Assembly: GCA_001785515.1 (NCBI GenBank) | Contig: MFTY01000006.1 | Location: 1-33,026 of the forward strand | DNA: 33,026 nucleotides | Source: Candidatus Nomurabacteria bacterium RIFCSPHIGHO2_02_FULL_35_13 | GTDB taxonomy: Bacteria; Patescibacteriota; Minisyncoccia; Phycocordibacterales; UBA9973 | Reading direction: 5' to 3' | Part shown: positions 21,852 to 29,030 of the stretch, in pieces | How positions within the stretch are numbered: the stretch's first letter is position 1 | Layout of the letters: each line of letters begins with the position of its first letter | Position numbers and translations under genes: made by a program | Notes under the pieces: model-generated | Told to the model about the DNA's origin: nothing | Database searches by the model: none | Seen by the model: the letters and a program-made list of their open reading frames with translations, nothing else

Positions 21852-23501
21852 TTATTTTTTCTTATTTATACAAGCTTTTATGAAAGCCGTAAAAAGAGGA
21901 TGGGGCGACAGTGGACGCGCTAAAAATTCCGGATGAAATTGCGTACCTAAGAAAAACGGATGTTTGTTTTTTGGAAGTTCGGCTATTTCCATTAAATGCC
22001 CATCGGGAGAACTGCCGGAAAAAACAAATCCTTTTACTTCCAATTCGCCGATAAATGCGGGATTTACTTCATAACGATGACGATGTCTTTCTTCTATTTC
22101 CTTTTTCGCATAAGCTTCTTTCGCTATGGTCCCCTCACGCAATACTGCTTTATACGCTCCCAAGCGCATGGACCCGCCGTAAGAATTATTTTTCAAAATT
22201 TCTTTTTGCGATTCCATCACATCTATCACCATATTTTTTGAATTCGGATTTACTTCTCTCGTATTGGCATCTTTAAGCCCTAAAACATTTCGCGCATATT
22301 CTATCACCATCATCTGCATACCGTAGCAAAGACCAAAGTAAGGAATTTTATTTTCTCGGGCAAATTTTATAGCTTTCAAATTTCCTTCCACTCCGCGTGA
22401 ACCGAAACCTCCGGGAATAATAATGCCATCGTATTTTTTAAGTTCTTTCAATTTTGTCGGATTTTTTTCAAAATCAACAGAATTGAGCCAGGTCATAACG
22501 GGCTTCCTATTTTGCGTGTAGCTGGAATATTTTATCGCTTCAATGACAGATAAGTAAGAGTCGGATAAAATAAAATCCCCTGTTTCAAAATATTTTCCTA
22601 TCATTGCTATTTTCACCGTATGTTTTCCATTATGCGCATATTTCGCAAAATTTTTCCATTTTTTCCAAGCTTTTGCGTCTGATTTTTTATGAGAAACATT
22701 TAAAATATCGCAGAGTTTGTCTGAGAGCTTTTCTTTTTCAAAATTAAGAGGTATGTCATAAATACTATCAACATCCGGCGCAGATATAACTCTATCAACC
22801 GGCATATTGCAAAAAAGAGATATTTTCTCTTTTCTTTTATTGTCCAAGACAACATCAGCTCTAGCTATCAAAAAATCCGGTTGAATACCTGAAGCATTAA
22901 GAGTTCTTACGGCATGTTGGGTTGGTTTGGTTTTCATTTCACCAACTTTCTGCGGTGTCGGCAGATAAGAAACCATCACAAAAACAACATCCTTGGGGTG
23001 TGAAAGTTTCATCATTCTGGCAGCTTCCAAAAAAAGCATATTCTGGTATTCCCCTATAGTTCCGCCGATTTCAATAACAACAACATCAGCTTTGGAATTT
23101 TTTCCCGCTTCTTCAATTCGCTTGATAACTTCAAGCGGGATATGCGGAACAACTTCCACGCATTTGCCTTTATATTCTAAATTGCGTTCTTTTTCTATAA
23201 CTGCTTTATAGACTCGGCCGGTTGTCATATAATTTATCCGAGTTAAATTTAAATCAAGGAATCTTTCATAATTACCCATATCTTGGTCTGTCTCATCGCC
23301 GTCTTTAAGCACAAACACTTCCCCATGTTCGGTGGGATTCATCGTGCCGGCATCGACATTAATATAAGGGTCGATTTTTATAGCAGTAACTTTTAATCCG
23401 CGATTTTTTAGAATAAGTCCGAGCGAAGATGAAGTAACGCCTTTCCCAACTCCAGAAATAACCCCTCCCACCACAAAAATGTACTTCGTTTGTTTTTTCA
23501 T
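21852..23501 (-). CDS. pyrG: CTP synthase
   Basis: The 549-aa protein is a full-length CTP synthase, which makes CTP from UTP, ATP and glutamine. The amidoligase domain opens with VVGGVISGVGKGVTSSSLG and includes KIDPYINVDAGTMNPTEHGEVFV and IEIGGTIGEYQ. The C-terminal class-I glutaminase domain has IIPGGFGSRG, the nucleophile in YFGLCYGMQ (C392) and the partner histidine/glutamate in QFHPEF. Its length matches the family. It lies downstream of ftsX, separated by a family-B structured element (23510-23602), so expression from the ftsX side may be interrupted or processed there. Confidence 0.97.
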   Translation of the reverse strand: MKKQTKYIFVVGGVISGVGKGVTSSSLGLILKNRGLKVTAIKIDPYINVDAGTMNPTEHGEVFVLKDGDETDQDMGNYERFLDLNLTRINYMTTGRVYKAVIEKERNLEYKGKCVEVVPHIPLEVIKRIEEAGKNSKADVVVIEIGGTIGEYQNMLFLEAARMMKLSHPKDVVFVMVSYLPTPQKVGEMKTKPTQHAVRTLNASGIQPDFLIARADVVLDNKRKEKISLFCNMPVDRVISAPDVDSIYDIPLNFEKEKLSDKLCDILNVSHKKSDAKAWKKWKNFAKYAHNGKHTVKIAMIGKYFETGDFILSDSYLSVIEAIKYSSYTQNRKPVMTWLNSVDFEKNPTKLKELKKYDGIIIPGGFGSRGVEGNLKAIKFARENKIPYFGLCYGMQMMVIEYARNVLGLKDANTREVNPNSKNMVIDVMESQKEILKNNSYGGSMRLGAYKAVLREGTIAKEAYAKKEIEERHRHRYEVNPAFIGELEVKGFVFSGSSPDGHLMEIAELPKNKHPFFLGTQFHPEFLARPLSPHPLFTAFIKACINKKK

Positions 23502-23509
23502 AAAAACTT

Positions 23510-23602
23510 TAAAGTAAAATTCAAAAGATTTAAAGCGTCGTGGGTCCCCTGCCCTTATGACTCCGAGGGCGAAGGCGCTGAAATCTTTTGAATTTTACTT
23601 TA
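23510..23602. repeat. Structured palindromic element family B, copy 2
   Basis: Perfect 22-bp arms (23510-23531 and 23581-23602) enclose AGCG/CGCT pairing and the 40-nt core at 23537-23576 that is nearly identical to the copy at 15781-15820. Core hairpin GCCCT/AGGGC replaces GTCCT/AGGGC of copy 1, so pairing is kept. It fills the gap between ftsX and pyrG. Confidence 0.9.
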
Positions 23603-24520
23603 TCATTTATTTAAATATTTTCTAATTGCGATAAAACTCGAAATCATACCTAAAAGAACACCTGATAATAAAATAATTATGGAAATTTGAATCAAGTTTG
23701 AGACATAATAATCATAAATATTGAGTCCTAAAAAATTGGTCATATTACGCCCAAGATAAGCCGTCATTGGCCAGAAAATAACTAAGGTCACAATCGTGGC
23801 AATAATACCATAAATTGCCCCTTCTACCATAAAAGGTCCGCGAACCCGTATCTTGCTTGCCCCAACCAGGCGCATTACGCCTATCTCCTCTTTGGAAATA
23901 AAGATAGCCAATCGAATGGTATTGAAAGTAATAATTATGGAAACAATTACCAGAATCATTGTAATCAGAAAACCCAGTTTTTGCGCGCCGGATATTATAT
24001 TATTTAATCTGTCTATAACTGTTTTATTTTGATTATAGTTTACTTTGTCTATTATAGAAGTAGAACCCAAAACCAACGCATTATCCGATTTTAAAAAATT
24101 TGCGATGCTTTCATATTGAGAAACTTCTTTAGCCTTAACATTAAGATACCCTCCTAACGGATTATCTTTTATTTCATCTAGCGCCTGAATGGTTGGGTAA
24201 TCGTTCTGGTGACGCTCGCGGAAAAGTTTTAATGCTTCTGTGGCGCTAATATAGGAAATTTTTTCCACTTCCGGCAAATTTTCCAGAGATTCTTTTAAAA
24301 ACATTATTTTGCTTTCCGGGACATCAACGTTAAAGTAAATTGCTACATCTACTTTATCTTTAATCTGGTCCAAAGAAAAATGAAGTACCGCTTGCAGTAA
24401 TATAATTGCAGTGATGACGGAGAGAGTAATAGTAACAACGAGAACAGCAGCCCAAGAAATAATTCCACTTCTGGAAAAATTCACAAAACCTGCTTTTATA
24501 ATTCTCTTTAATTCAGTCAT
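23603..24520 (-). CDS. ftsX: Cell division protein FtsX
   Basis: The 305-aa protein has the FtsX plan: a short cytoplasmic N-terminus (ELKRIIKAGFVNFSRSGIISW), a first membrane helix (about 22-46), an exterior domain with VDVAIYFNVDVPESKIMFLKESLENLPEVEKISYISATEALKLF and NPLGGYLNVKA, and three C-terminal helices around LAIFISKEEIGVMRLVGASKIRVRGPFMVEGAIYGI. FtsEX couples ATP hydrolysis to activation of cell-wall hydrolases at division. It follows ftsE by 87 nt. A TATAAT 6 nt before its ATG indicates an additional promoter of its own, separate from the prfB-ftsE transcript. Confidence 0.95.
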   Translation of the reverse strand: MTELKRIIKAGFVNFSRSGIISWAAVLVVTITLSVITAIILLQAVLHFSLDQIKDKVDVAIYFNVDVPESKIMFLKESLENLPEVEKISYISATEALKLFRERHQNDYPTIQALDEIKDNPLGGYLNVKAKEVSQYESIANFLKSDNALVLGSTSIIDKVNYNQNKTVIDRLNNIISGAQKLGFLITMILVIVSIIITFNTIRLAIFISKEEIGVMRLVGASKIRVRGPFMVEGAIYGIIATIVTLVIFWPMTAYLGRNMTNFLGLNIYDYYVSNLIQISIIILLSGVLLGMISSFIAIRKYLNK

Positions 24521-24526
24521 AAATAA

Positions 24527-24532
24527 ATTATA
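24527..24532 (-). promoter_or_regulatory. Leaderless -10 element of ftsX
   Basis: TATAAT on the minus strand, 6 nt before the ATG (24518-24520). The -35 position would fall in the paired hairpins at 24535-24582. Confidence 0.5.
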
Positions 24533-24534
24533 TC

Positions 24535-24582
24535 ATGGTTCGATTTTACTCACCATGACCCTGAGTTTATCGAATGGGTCAT
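24535..24582. repeat. Linked hairpins between ftsE and ftsX
   Basis: ATGGT (24535-24539) / ACCAT (24552-24556) and ATGACCC (24555-24561) / GGGTCAT (24576-24582) form two hairpins that share two bases. TTCGAT in the first loop can pair with ATCGAA in the second, giving an alternative fold. Confidence 0.75.
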
Positions 24583-24607
24583 AATAAAAAAAATTTGAAT
24601 TTTTGTT

Positions 24608-25288
24608 CTATATAATGTACTTGCCACTTTTATCATCCCTAATAACCCTGCCTTTTTCCATTGTTATTACCCTTTTGCCAATTGAATCAACAACGCCACG
24701 ATTATGTGTCGTTAAAACAACTGTCGTGCCAAGGTCGTTTATTTTTTTTAAAATTTGAACTATTTCATATGTATTAATCGCATCCAAATTCCCTGTTGGT
24801 TCATCTGCAATAATGAGTTCAGGTTGATTTATGATGGCACGGGCAATGGCAAGACGTTGCTGTTCACCTCCGGACATTTGATTGGGAAAATGAAACATTT
24901 TATTACTCAAATCAACAAGTTCTAAAACATGAGGAACATCGCTTTCTATTTCTTCATTGCTTTTACCGACAGCTTCCATTGCAAAAGCAATATTTTCATA
25001 TGCGGTTTTATTAGAAAGCAATTTAAAATCTTGAAACACCATGCCGATTCTTCTTCTTAATTTAGTCAAATCTTTATTTTTTAATTTAGGTATGTTAATT
25101 GACTCAAAAAAAACTGTTCCACTGGTTGGAACATCGTCCGCTAAAATCATTTTAACGAGGGTGGTCTTGCCCGCGCCGGAATGCCCCACAATGGAAACAA
25201 ATTCCCCCGCTGTTATGGTTAGAGTCACATCATCCAATGCCACAGAATCTTCATTATAAATTTTTGAAACATTGTTAAAATAAATCAC
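24608..25288 (-). CDS. ftsE: Cell division ATP-binding protein FtsE
   Basis: The 226-aa protein is an ABC ATPase with Walker A GHSGAGKTT (35-43), Q-loop MVFQDFKLL, signature MSGGEQQRLAIARA, Walker B LIIADEPTGNLD and the H-loop TTHNRG, all in the FtsE pattern. It pairs with FtsX. The start is GTG (25286-25288), 12 nt after the prfB stop, with only a weak AAGAGA ribosome-binding sequence; there is no ATG at the conserved start position (MIYFNNVSKIY). The gene order prfB-ftsE-ftsX also occurs in Firmicutes. Confidence 0.96.
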   Translation of the reverse strand: MIYFNNVSKIYNEDSVALDDVTLTITAGEFVSIVGHSGAGKTTLVKMILADDVPTSGTVFFESINIPKLKNKDLTKLRRRIGMVFQDFKLLSNKTAYENIAFAMEAVGKSNEEIESDVPHVLELVDLSNKMFHFPNQMSGGEQQRLAIARAIINQPELIIADEPTGNLDAINTYEIVQILKKINDLGTTVVLTTHNRGVVDSIGKRVITMEKGRVIRDDKSGKYII

Positions 25289-25300
25289 TCTCTTATCTTA

Positions 25301-26200
25301 TCATAAATTCTTCTCTGCCTCAATAAATAAATCAATGTCTCCCGTCAATACTCCATCCACATTTGAAGTTTCAGTATTTGTACGGTGGTCTTTAACCATT
25401 TTATAAGGATGCAATACATATGAACGAATTTGATTCCCCCATTCTATTTCTGTATTAAAGTTTTTATTGTATACTTCTTCCACTGTTTTTTCTTCTTCCT
25501 GCGCTTTCTTAAAAATTTTGGCTTGAAGTATGGACATTGCCCGTTCCCTATTCTGTTCCTGTGAACGTTCGCCGGAAGCATGCACGGAAATATTAGTAGG
25601 TATATGAACAAGCCTGACGGCTGTCTCTCTTTTGTTCACATTCTGTCCACCGGGTCCGCTGGAACGGCTATATTCTATTTTTAAATCGCTTTCGGGAATA
25701 TTAAAATCTTTTTCTTCCAATTTTGAAAATTTTGGCAGTATTTCTACCAGAGAAAAAGAAGTGTGTCGTAATTTTTTTGTATTAAAAGGTGAAACGCGAA
25801 CCAAACGATGCACTCCTCCCTCATTTTTTAACATTCCATAAACATTTTTCCCTTTTATTTCAAAAGAAACATTTCTATATCCACCATGGTCGTTTTTGTG
25901 TTCGTGAATAAAAAAAATCTCCCAGTTTTTTCTGCTCGCATACTTCATATACATATCCAAAAGCATTCGTGAAAAATCTTCAGCATCATCTCCGCCGGCG
26001 CCGGAAATTATAGTGACAATTGCGTTGCCTTTGTCGTATTTTTGGGCGCCGGCAAGTTTGTCTTTAAGTCCTGCAAGTTTTTTTAATATTATTTGCGCTT
26101 TATTTTTGTCATTCCAAAAATTTGGCTCAAGCATTTGGGCTTCAAGTTTTTTTATTTCTTCTGCTATTTCTTTTTTTAATTGTTTAGAATCATTTTTCAT
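25301..26200 (-). CDS. prfB: Peptide chain release factor 2 (compact)
   Basis: From the ATG at 26200 this is a 299-aa class-I release factor. SPF at 137-139 is the RF2 stop-codon recognition tripeptide (UAA/UGA), and GGQ at 184-186 is the peptidyl-hydrolysis motif within SRSSGPGGQNVNKRE. The N-terminal domain contains the usual MLEPNFWNDKNKAQIILK helix but then runs quickly into IVTIISGAGGDDAEDF, so it lacks roughly 65 residues of domain 1 compared with E. coli RF2 (365 aa). No programmed-frameshift UGA is present. The frame is open upstream to 26287, but that would run into tRNA-Thr, so it is not the start. It is 30 nt downstream of tRNA-Thr and upstream of ftsE. Confidence 0.95.
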   Translation of the reverse strand: MKNDSKQLKKEIAEEIKKLEAQMLEPNFWNDKNKAQIILKKLAGLKDKLAGAQKYDKGNAIVTIISGAGGDDAEDFSRMLLDMYMKYASRKNWEIFFIHEHKNDHGGYRNVSFEIKGKNVYGMLKNEGGVHRLVRVSPFNTKKLRHTSFSLVEILPKFSKLEEKDFNIPESDLKIEYSRSSGPGGQNVNKRETAVRLVHIPTNISVHASGERSQEQNRERAMSILQAKIFKKAQEEEKTVEEVYNKNFNTEIEWGNQIRSYVLHPYKMVKDHRTNTETSNVDGVLTGDIDLFIEAEKNL

Positions 26201-26230
26201 ATTTAAAAATTTTTGTAAATTATTTTCAAG

Positions 26231-26301
26231 AGCCGAGAGTGGGAATCGAACCCACGTTCCTACTTTACGAAAGTAGTGTTCTGCCACTGAACTATATCGG
26301 C
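26231..26301 (-). tRNA. tRNA-Thr (CGT anticodon)
   Basis: Minus-strand cloverleaf: acceptor GCCGATA / TCTCGGC (one T-C mismatch at pair 6-67), D-stem GTTC/GAAC, anticodon arm CTACT-TTCGTAA-AGTAG with anticodon CGT, T-arm GTGGG-TTCGATT-CCCAC, discriminator T73. G1-C72 and C2-G71 agree with threonine identity. CCA is not encoded. It lies 30 nt ahead of prfB and may be cut from the same transcript. Confidence 0.9.
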
Positions 26302-26317
26302 TTCTTGCTCTACTTAA

Positions 26318-26335
26318 GTCCGACTATAGTCGGAC
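26318..26335. repeat. 18-bp perfect palindrome between the two tRNA-Thr genes
   Basis: GTCCGACTATAGTCGGAC is a perfect palindrome centred on CTATAG, like the palindrome at 9547-9568 but with different flanks. It could form a processing hairpin between the tRNAs. Confidence 0.8.
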
Positions 26336-26357
26336 CAGGCTGAGCTAGGGTGGCTGG

Positions 26358-26430
26358 AGCCGTTAATCAGATTTGCACTGATGACCTCGTTCTTACCAAG
26401 AACGTGCTCTACTACCTGAGCTATAACGGC
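26358..26430 (-). tRNA. tRNA-Thr (GGT anticodon)
   Basis: Minus-strand cloverleaf: fully paired acceptor GCCGTTA / TAACGGC, D-stem GCTC/GAGC, anticodon arm CGTTC-TTGGTAA-GAACG with anticodon GGT, T-stem ATCAG/CTGAT, discriminator T73. The T-loop reads TGCAAAT, so position 55 is G instead of the nearly universal T. CCA is not encoded. Confidence 0.92.
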
Positions 26431-26453
26431 AAATTTAATTTGGCTATTTAAAC

Positions 26454-26482
26454 ATCTTAGTTTATTTTACTTTATTTTGCAA
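26454..26482 (-). promoter_or_regulatory. Promoter of the tRNA-Thr/prfB transcript
   Basis: On the minus strand TTGCAA (26477-26482), 17 nt, TAAGAT (26454-26459), 23 nt before the first tRNA-Thr. The remaining A/T-rich gap up to 26600 holds a TATACT at 26575-26580 and a GTGTATAATTACAC palindrome that could serve the divergent surface locus. Confidence 0.5.
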
Positions 26483-26600
26483 AATTTTTTTTAATAAAAT
26501 TTTTTAATTTATGGGGGGTGTGGATTGTGTGGATAGAGTGTATAATTACACCTTTTTTTAAAGAAAAAAAACTATATACTTTTAATGTTGAATTAAAAAA

Positions 26601-27254
26601 ATGAAAACGAAAATTATTTTAAATAAAAAAATTGTTATCGGTTTTTCCTTACTTTTTCTCTTTTTTGTTGTTCAATTTTATCCAATCGTGGAAACTGTAA
26701 TTGCCGCATCAGCTACCGATAATGTCATCGTCACTCTTGATGTAACTACAGGTATCACTATTTCAGATGGCGCTGATGCAACCATGTCTCCCAATCTCGG
26801 TGTCACTTCAGACCAGTCAATCGGAAATTCTTCTTGGATTGTCAAAACAAATGCAGCGCTTGGATATACTCTAGCGGTAAAAGCATCTACTACTCCTGCG
26901 CTTAAAAATGGAGTCGTTGATTCATTTGCTGATTATACTGAAGTGGTAGCCGGAACTCCGGAAGTATGGTCAGTGGGAAGTGGTGATAAAGAATTCGGAT
27001 ACTCAGCGTATGGAACTGATACAGCTACTGCAACATGGGGAACGTCAGCATCTTGTGGCGCATCTGGTGTACCGGCTGTTGCTCAAAAATATGTAGGATT
27101 CTTATTGACAGACAAGACAATTGCTACCAGAGCTACTGTCACTCCTAATGCTGGAATAACAACAACGATTTGTTTTGCCGCTCAACAAAATGCGGTCTTT
27201 GCGGCTTCTGGAACTTACACTGCCACCATCACCGCTACTGCGTTAACGCTGTAA
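26601..27254 (+). CDS. Exported beta-rich surface protein (WxL-like architecture, paralogue 1)
   Basis: The 217-aa protein has a signal peptide (about 1-36, ending near VIAASA) and a single small-residue-rich beta domain. It has T/A/S-rich strands (NVIVTLDVTTGITISDG), a central WIVKTNAALGYTLAVKASTTPALKNGVVDSFADY segment, FGYSAYGTDTATATW and a closing GTYTATITATALTL. A paralogue at 28248-29021 shares the GY-[ST]-[ML] strand, the TTPALK and DDY/ADY motifs, FG-S-GTDT and the terminal G-[TS]-Y...ITA-TL. With the DUF916-like gene next to it, the arrangement looks like Gram-positive WxL loci, but the W-x-L motif itself is absent, so I call it WxL-like by context only. Function: probable cell-surface component. 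Confidence 0.75.
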   Translation: MKTKIILNKKIVIGFSLLFLFFVVQFYPIVETVIAASATDNVIVTLDVTTGITISDGADATMSPNLGVTSDQSIGNSSWIVKTNAALGYTLAVKASTTPALKNGVVDSFADYTEVVAGTPEVWSVGSGDKEFGYSAYGTDTATATWGTSASCGASGVPAVAQKYVGFLLTDKTIATRATVTPNAGITTTICFAAQQNAVFAASGTYTATITATALTL

Positions 27255-27277
27255 ATCTGATACTTTTTTTATTTAAC

Positions 27278-28246
27278 ATGAAAAAAATTTTTTATATAAT
27301 CATTATATTTATTATCTTTGGCAGTGTTATCGCACCAAGGTATTCTTTAGCTTTTGAAAAAAGCAAAATAGATATGATTGCGCAAAATGATTTCGTAGTA
27401 GAGCCCGGAAAGACAGAAGTATTTTTGAACCCCGGGGATAGTATGGTAAAAAATATTATTATCACGAACCGTATAAATAAAACCGTCAGATTCAAATTAA
27501 GTACGGAGGACTTTGTAGGAACCGACGACCCAAAGCAACCTGTGACACTTCTAGGAGATGACCATAGCCCGTATTCTCTCAAAGATTTTATTGTTCCTGA
27601 AATTAATGAATTTTCTCTTGAGCTTGGAGAAAAAATTATTATCCCGGTAACAGTTTCTATTCCTAAAAATGCTGAACCCAGAGGATACTATGGAGCGCTT
27701 ATTGTTTCTAATGACCCGGATAATCAGGAAGGACAAAATCCAAAAGATGTGGAAGGAAAAACACGAATCATTTCCAGAATTGGTTCGCTTTTTTTGCTTA
27801 AAATAAATGGCGAGGGAAAAGAAGAAGGCGCTGTTGAAAATTTTAAATTAATCGGACCGCAAAAATTATTTTATGAAACAAGACCGGAAGGATTTGAAAT
27901 TGCATATAAAAATACCGGCAATGTCCATCTTGTTCCTTATGGAATGGTAACAATTAAAAATATGTTTGGTAAAGTCGTGAACACTCTTCCGGTTGACGCT
28001 TATTTCGTGCTTCCGGATTCTACCAGATACAGAGAAGTGAGTTGGACTGAAGGATTTGCTCTTGGACGCTACACAGCGCATTTATCTTTGAATAAAGGTT
28101 ACGGGAATGAATATGAAAATATTGATTTATCATTTTGGGTGCTTCCATGGAAAATACTGCTTATGGGATTTGCCGGTATCGCACTCATTGTCGCCCTTAT
28201 TTACTATTTCTTGACGCGTTTTGAGTTGAGGAAAAAAGAAAAATAA
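27278..28246 (+). CDS. DUF916-like membrane-anchored surface protein
   Basis: The 322-aa protein has a signal peptide (about 1-24), an exterior region with two immunoglobulin-like parts, and a C-terminal membrane helix (about 291-313, WKILLMGFAGIALIVALIYYFL) followed by a basic tail (RFELRKKEK). Features typical of the DUF916/WxL-interacting family include VEPGKTEVFLNPGDSMVKNIIITNRINKTVRFKLSTEDF, a LGEKIIIPVTVSIPKNAEPRGYYGALIVS strand pair, and the second domain with FEIAYKNTGNVHLVPYGMVTIKNMFG. In Gram-positives these proteins bind and anchor WxL partners. I start at 27278 because the first 36 residues of the longer frame (from 27170) are out of character and overlap the previous gene. It sits between the two WxL-like paralogues and overlaps nothing. 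Confidence 0.82.
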   Translation: MKKIFYIIIIFIIFGSVIAPRYSLAFEKSKIDMIAQNDFVVEPGKTEVFLNPGDSMVKNIIITNRINKTVRFKLSTEDFVGTDDPKQPVTLLGDDHSPYSLKDFIVPEINEFSLELGEKIIIPVTVSIPKNAEPRGYYGALIVSNDPDNQEGQNPKDVEGKTRIISRIGSLFLLKINGEGKEEGAVENFKLIGPQKLFYETRPEGFEIAYKNTGNVHLVPYGMVTIKNMFGKVVNTLPVDAYFVLPDSTRYREVSWTEGFALGRYTAHLSLNKGYGNEYENIDLSFWVLPWKILLMGFAGIALIVALIYYFLTRFELRKKEK

Positions 28247-28247
28247 A

Positions 28248-29021
28248 ATGAAAAAATTTATTATATACATTATAAAGAAAAGGAGTATTGCTATATTTTT
28301 CCTAGTCTCTTCTTTTATAATACCTCTCTATACAATCCTAGCGGAAACGATGCAAAGTCCCACATACAAAATAATGTCCGATACTGTTAATGTGGGAGGA
28401 CAAGATTCTTCAAGTTCCACTTATAAACTCGGTGACACTTTGGGAGAAGTAGGCACCGGGGATTCAAACAGCACTAATTACTTTTTACATGCGGGATTTT
28501 GGCAAATGCAAGAAAGTTATATTTCCATTTCAAGTCCTTCTGATTTGTCATTAACTGCTATTGGCGGAATAAACGGCGAAGCAAGCGAAGGAACTATGTT
28601 TTGGCAAGTAACGACAGACAATTCTGCCGGTTATAGTATGACCATAGAATCTACCACCACTCCGGCGCTTAAATCCGGCTCAAATTCTTTCGATGATTAT
28701 ACTCCGAGTGGAGCGGACCCTGATTATAATTTTTCTATTGTTTCCACGACATCAGCTTTCGGATTTTCTCCGGAAGGAACTGACACAGGTGTGCGTTTTA
28801 AAGATAACGGTTCAGCATGTAATATTAACGTAGGAGAAACTTCAAGTAAGTGTTGGGATGGGCTTTCTACTTCACCGAAGGTAATATTTCAAAGAGCAAC
28901 GGCTAACCACCCTTCAGGAACCACCGCAACAGTTCGTTTCCGCGCAGAATCAGGAGCGGACCACATTCAACCGGCAGGAAGTTATTCTGCTCCAATTGTC
29001 ATAACAGCGATAACGCTGTAA
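28248..29021 (+). CDS. Exported beta-rich surface protein (WxL-like architecture, paralogue 2)
   Basis: The 257-aa protein begins with a basic N-terminus and signal peptide (about 1-32, ending ILAE). It then has an exterior segment of two similar repeats, SPTYKIMSDTVNVGGQDSS and SSTYKLGDTLGEVGTGDS, ending NYFLHAGFWQM, which is a motif pattern common in CPR surface proteins. The second half is paralogous to 26601-27254 (AGYSMTIESTTTPALKSGSNSFDDY, FGFSPEGTDTG, and the closing GSYSAPIVITAITL). The ATG lies 1 nt after the DUF916-like stop, so translation is probably coupled. Two cysteines (GSACNI, SSKCWD) could form a disulfide, which fits the redox genes elsewhere in the window. Confidence 0.75.
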   Translation: MKKFIIYIIKKRSIAIFFLVSSFIIPLYTILAETMQSPTYKIMSDTVNVGGQDSSSSTYKLGDTLGEVGTGDSNSTNYFLHAGFWQMQESYISISSPSDLSLTAIGGINGEASEGTMFWQVTTDNSAGYSMTIESTTTPALKSGSNSFDDYTPSGADPDYNFSIVSTTSAFGFSPEGTDTGVRFKDNGSACNINVGETSSKCWDGLSTSPKVIFQRATANHPSGTTATVRFRAESGADHIQPAGSYSAPIVITAITL

Positions 29022-29030
29022 AGTAGTAAA

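Noticed and set aside
26201-26287. Longer prfB reading frame
   Set aside because: It runs into the tRNA-Thr gene; the RF2-like sequence begins at the ATG at 26200.
23603-26303. Alternative genetic code (UGA as glycine)
   Set aside because: TGA ends prfB and ftsX at positions expected from the families, RF2 is present, and no gene needs TGA read-through.
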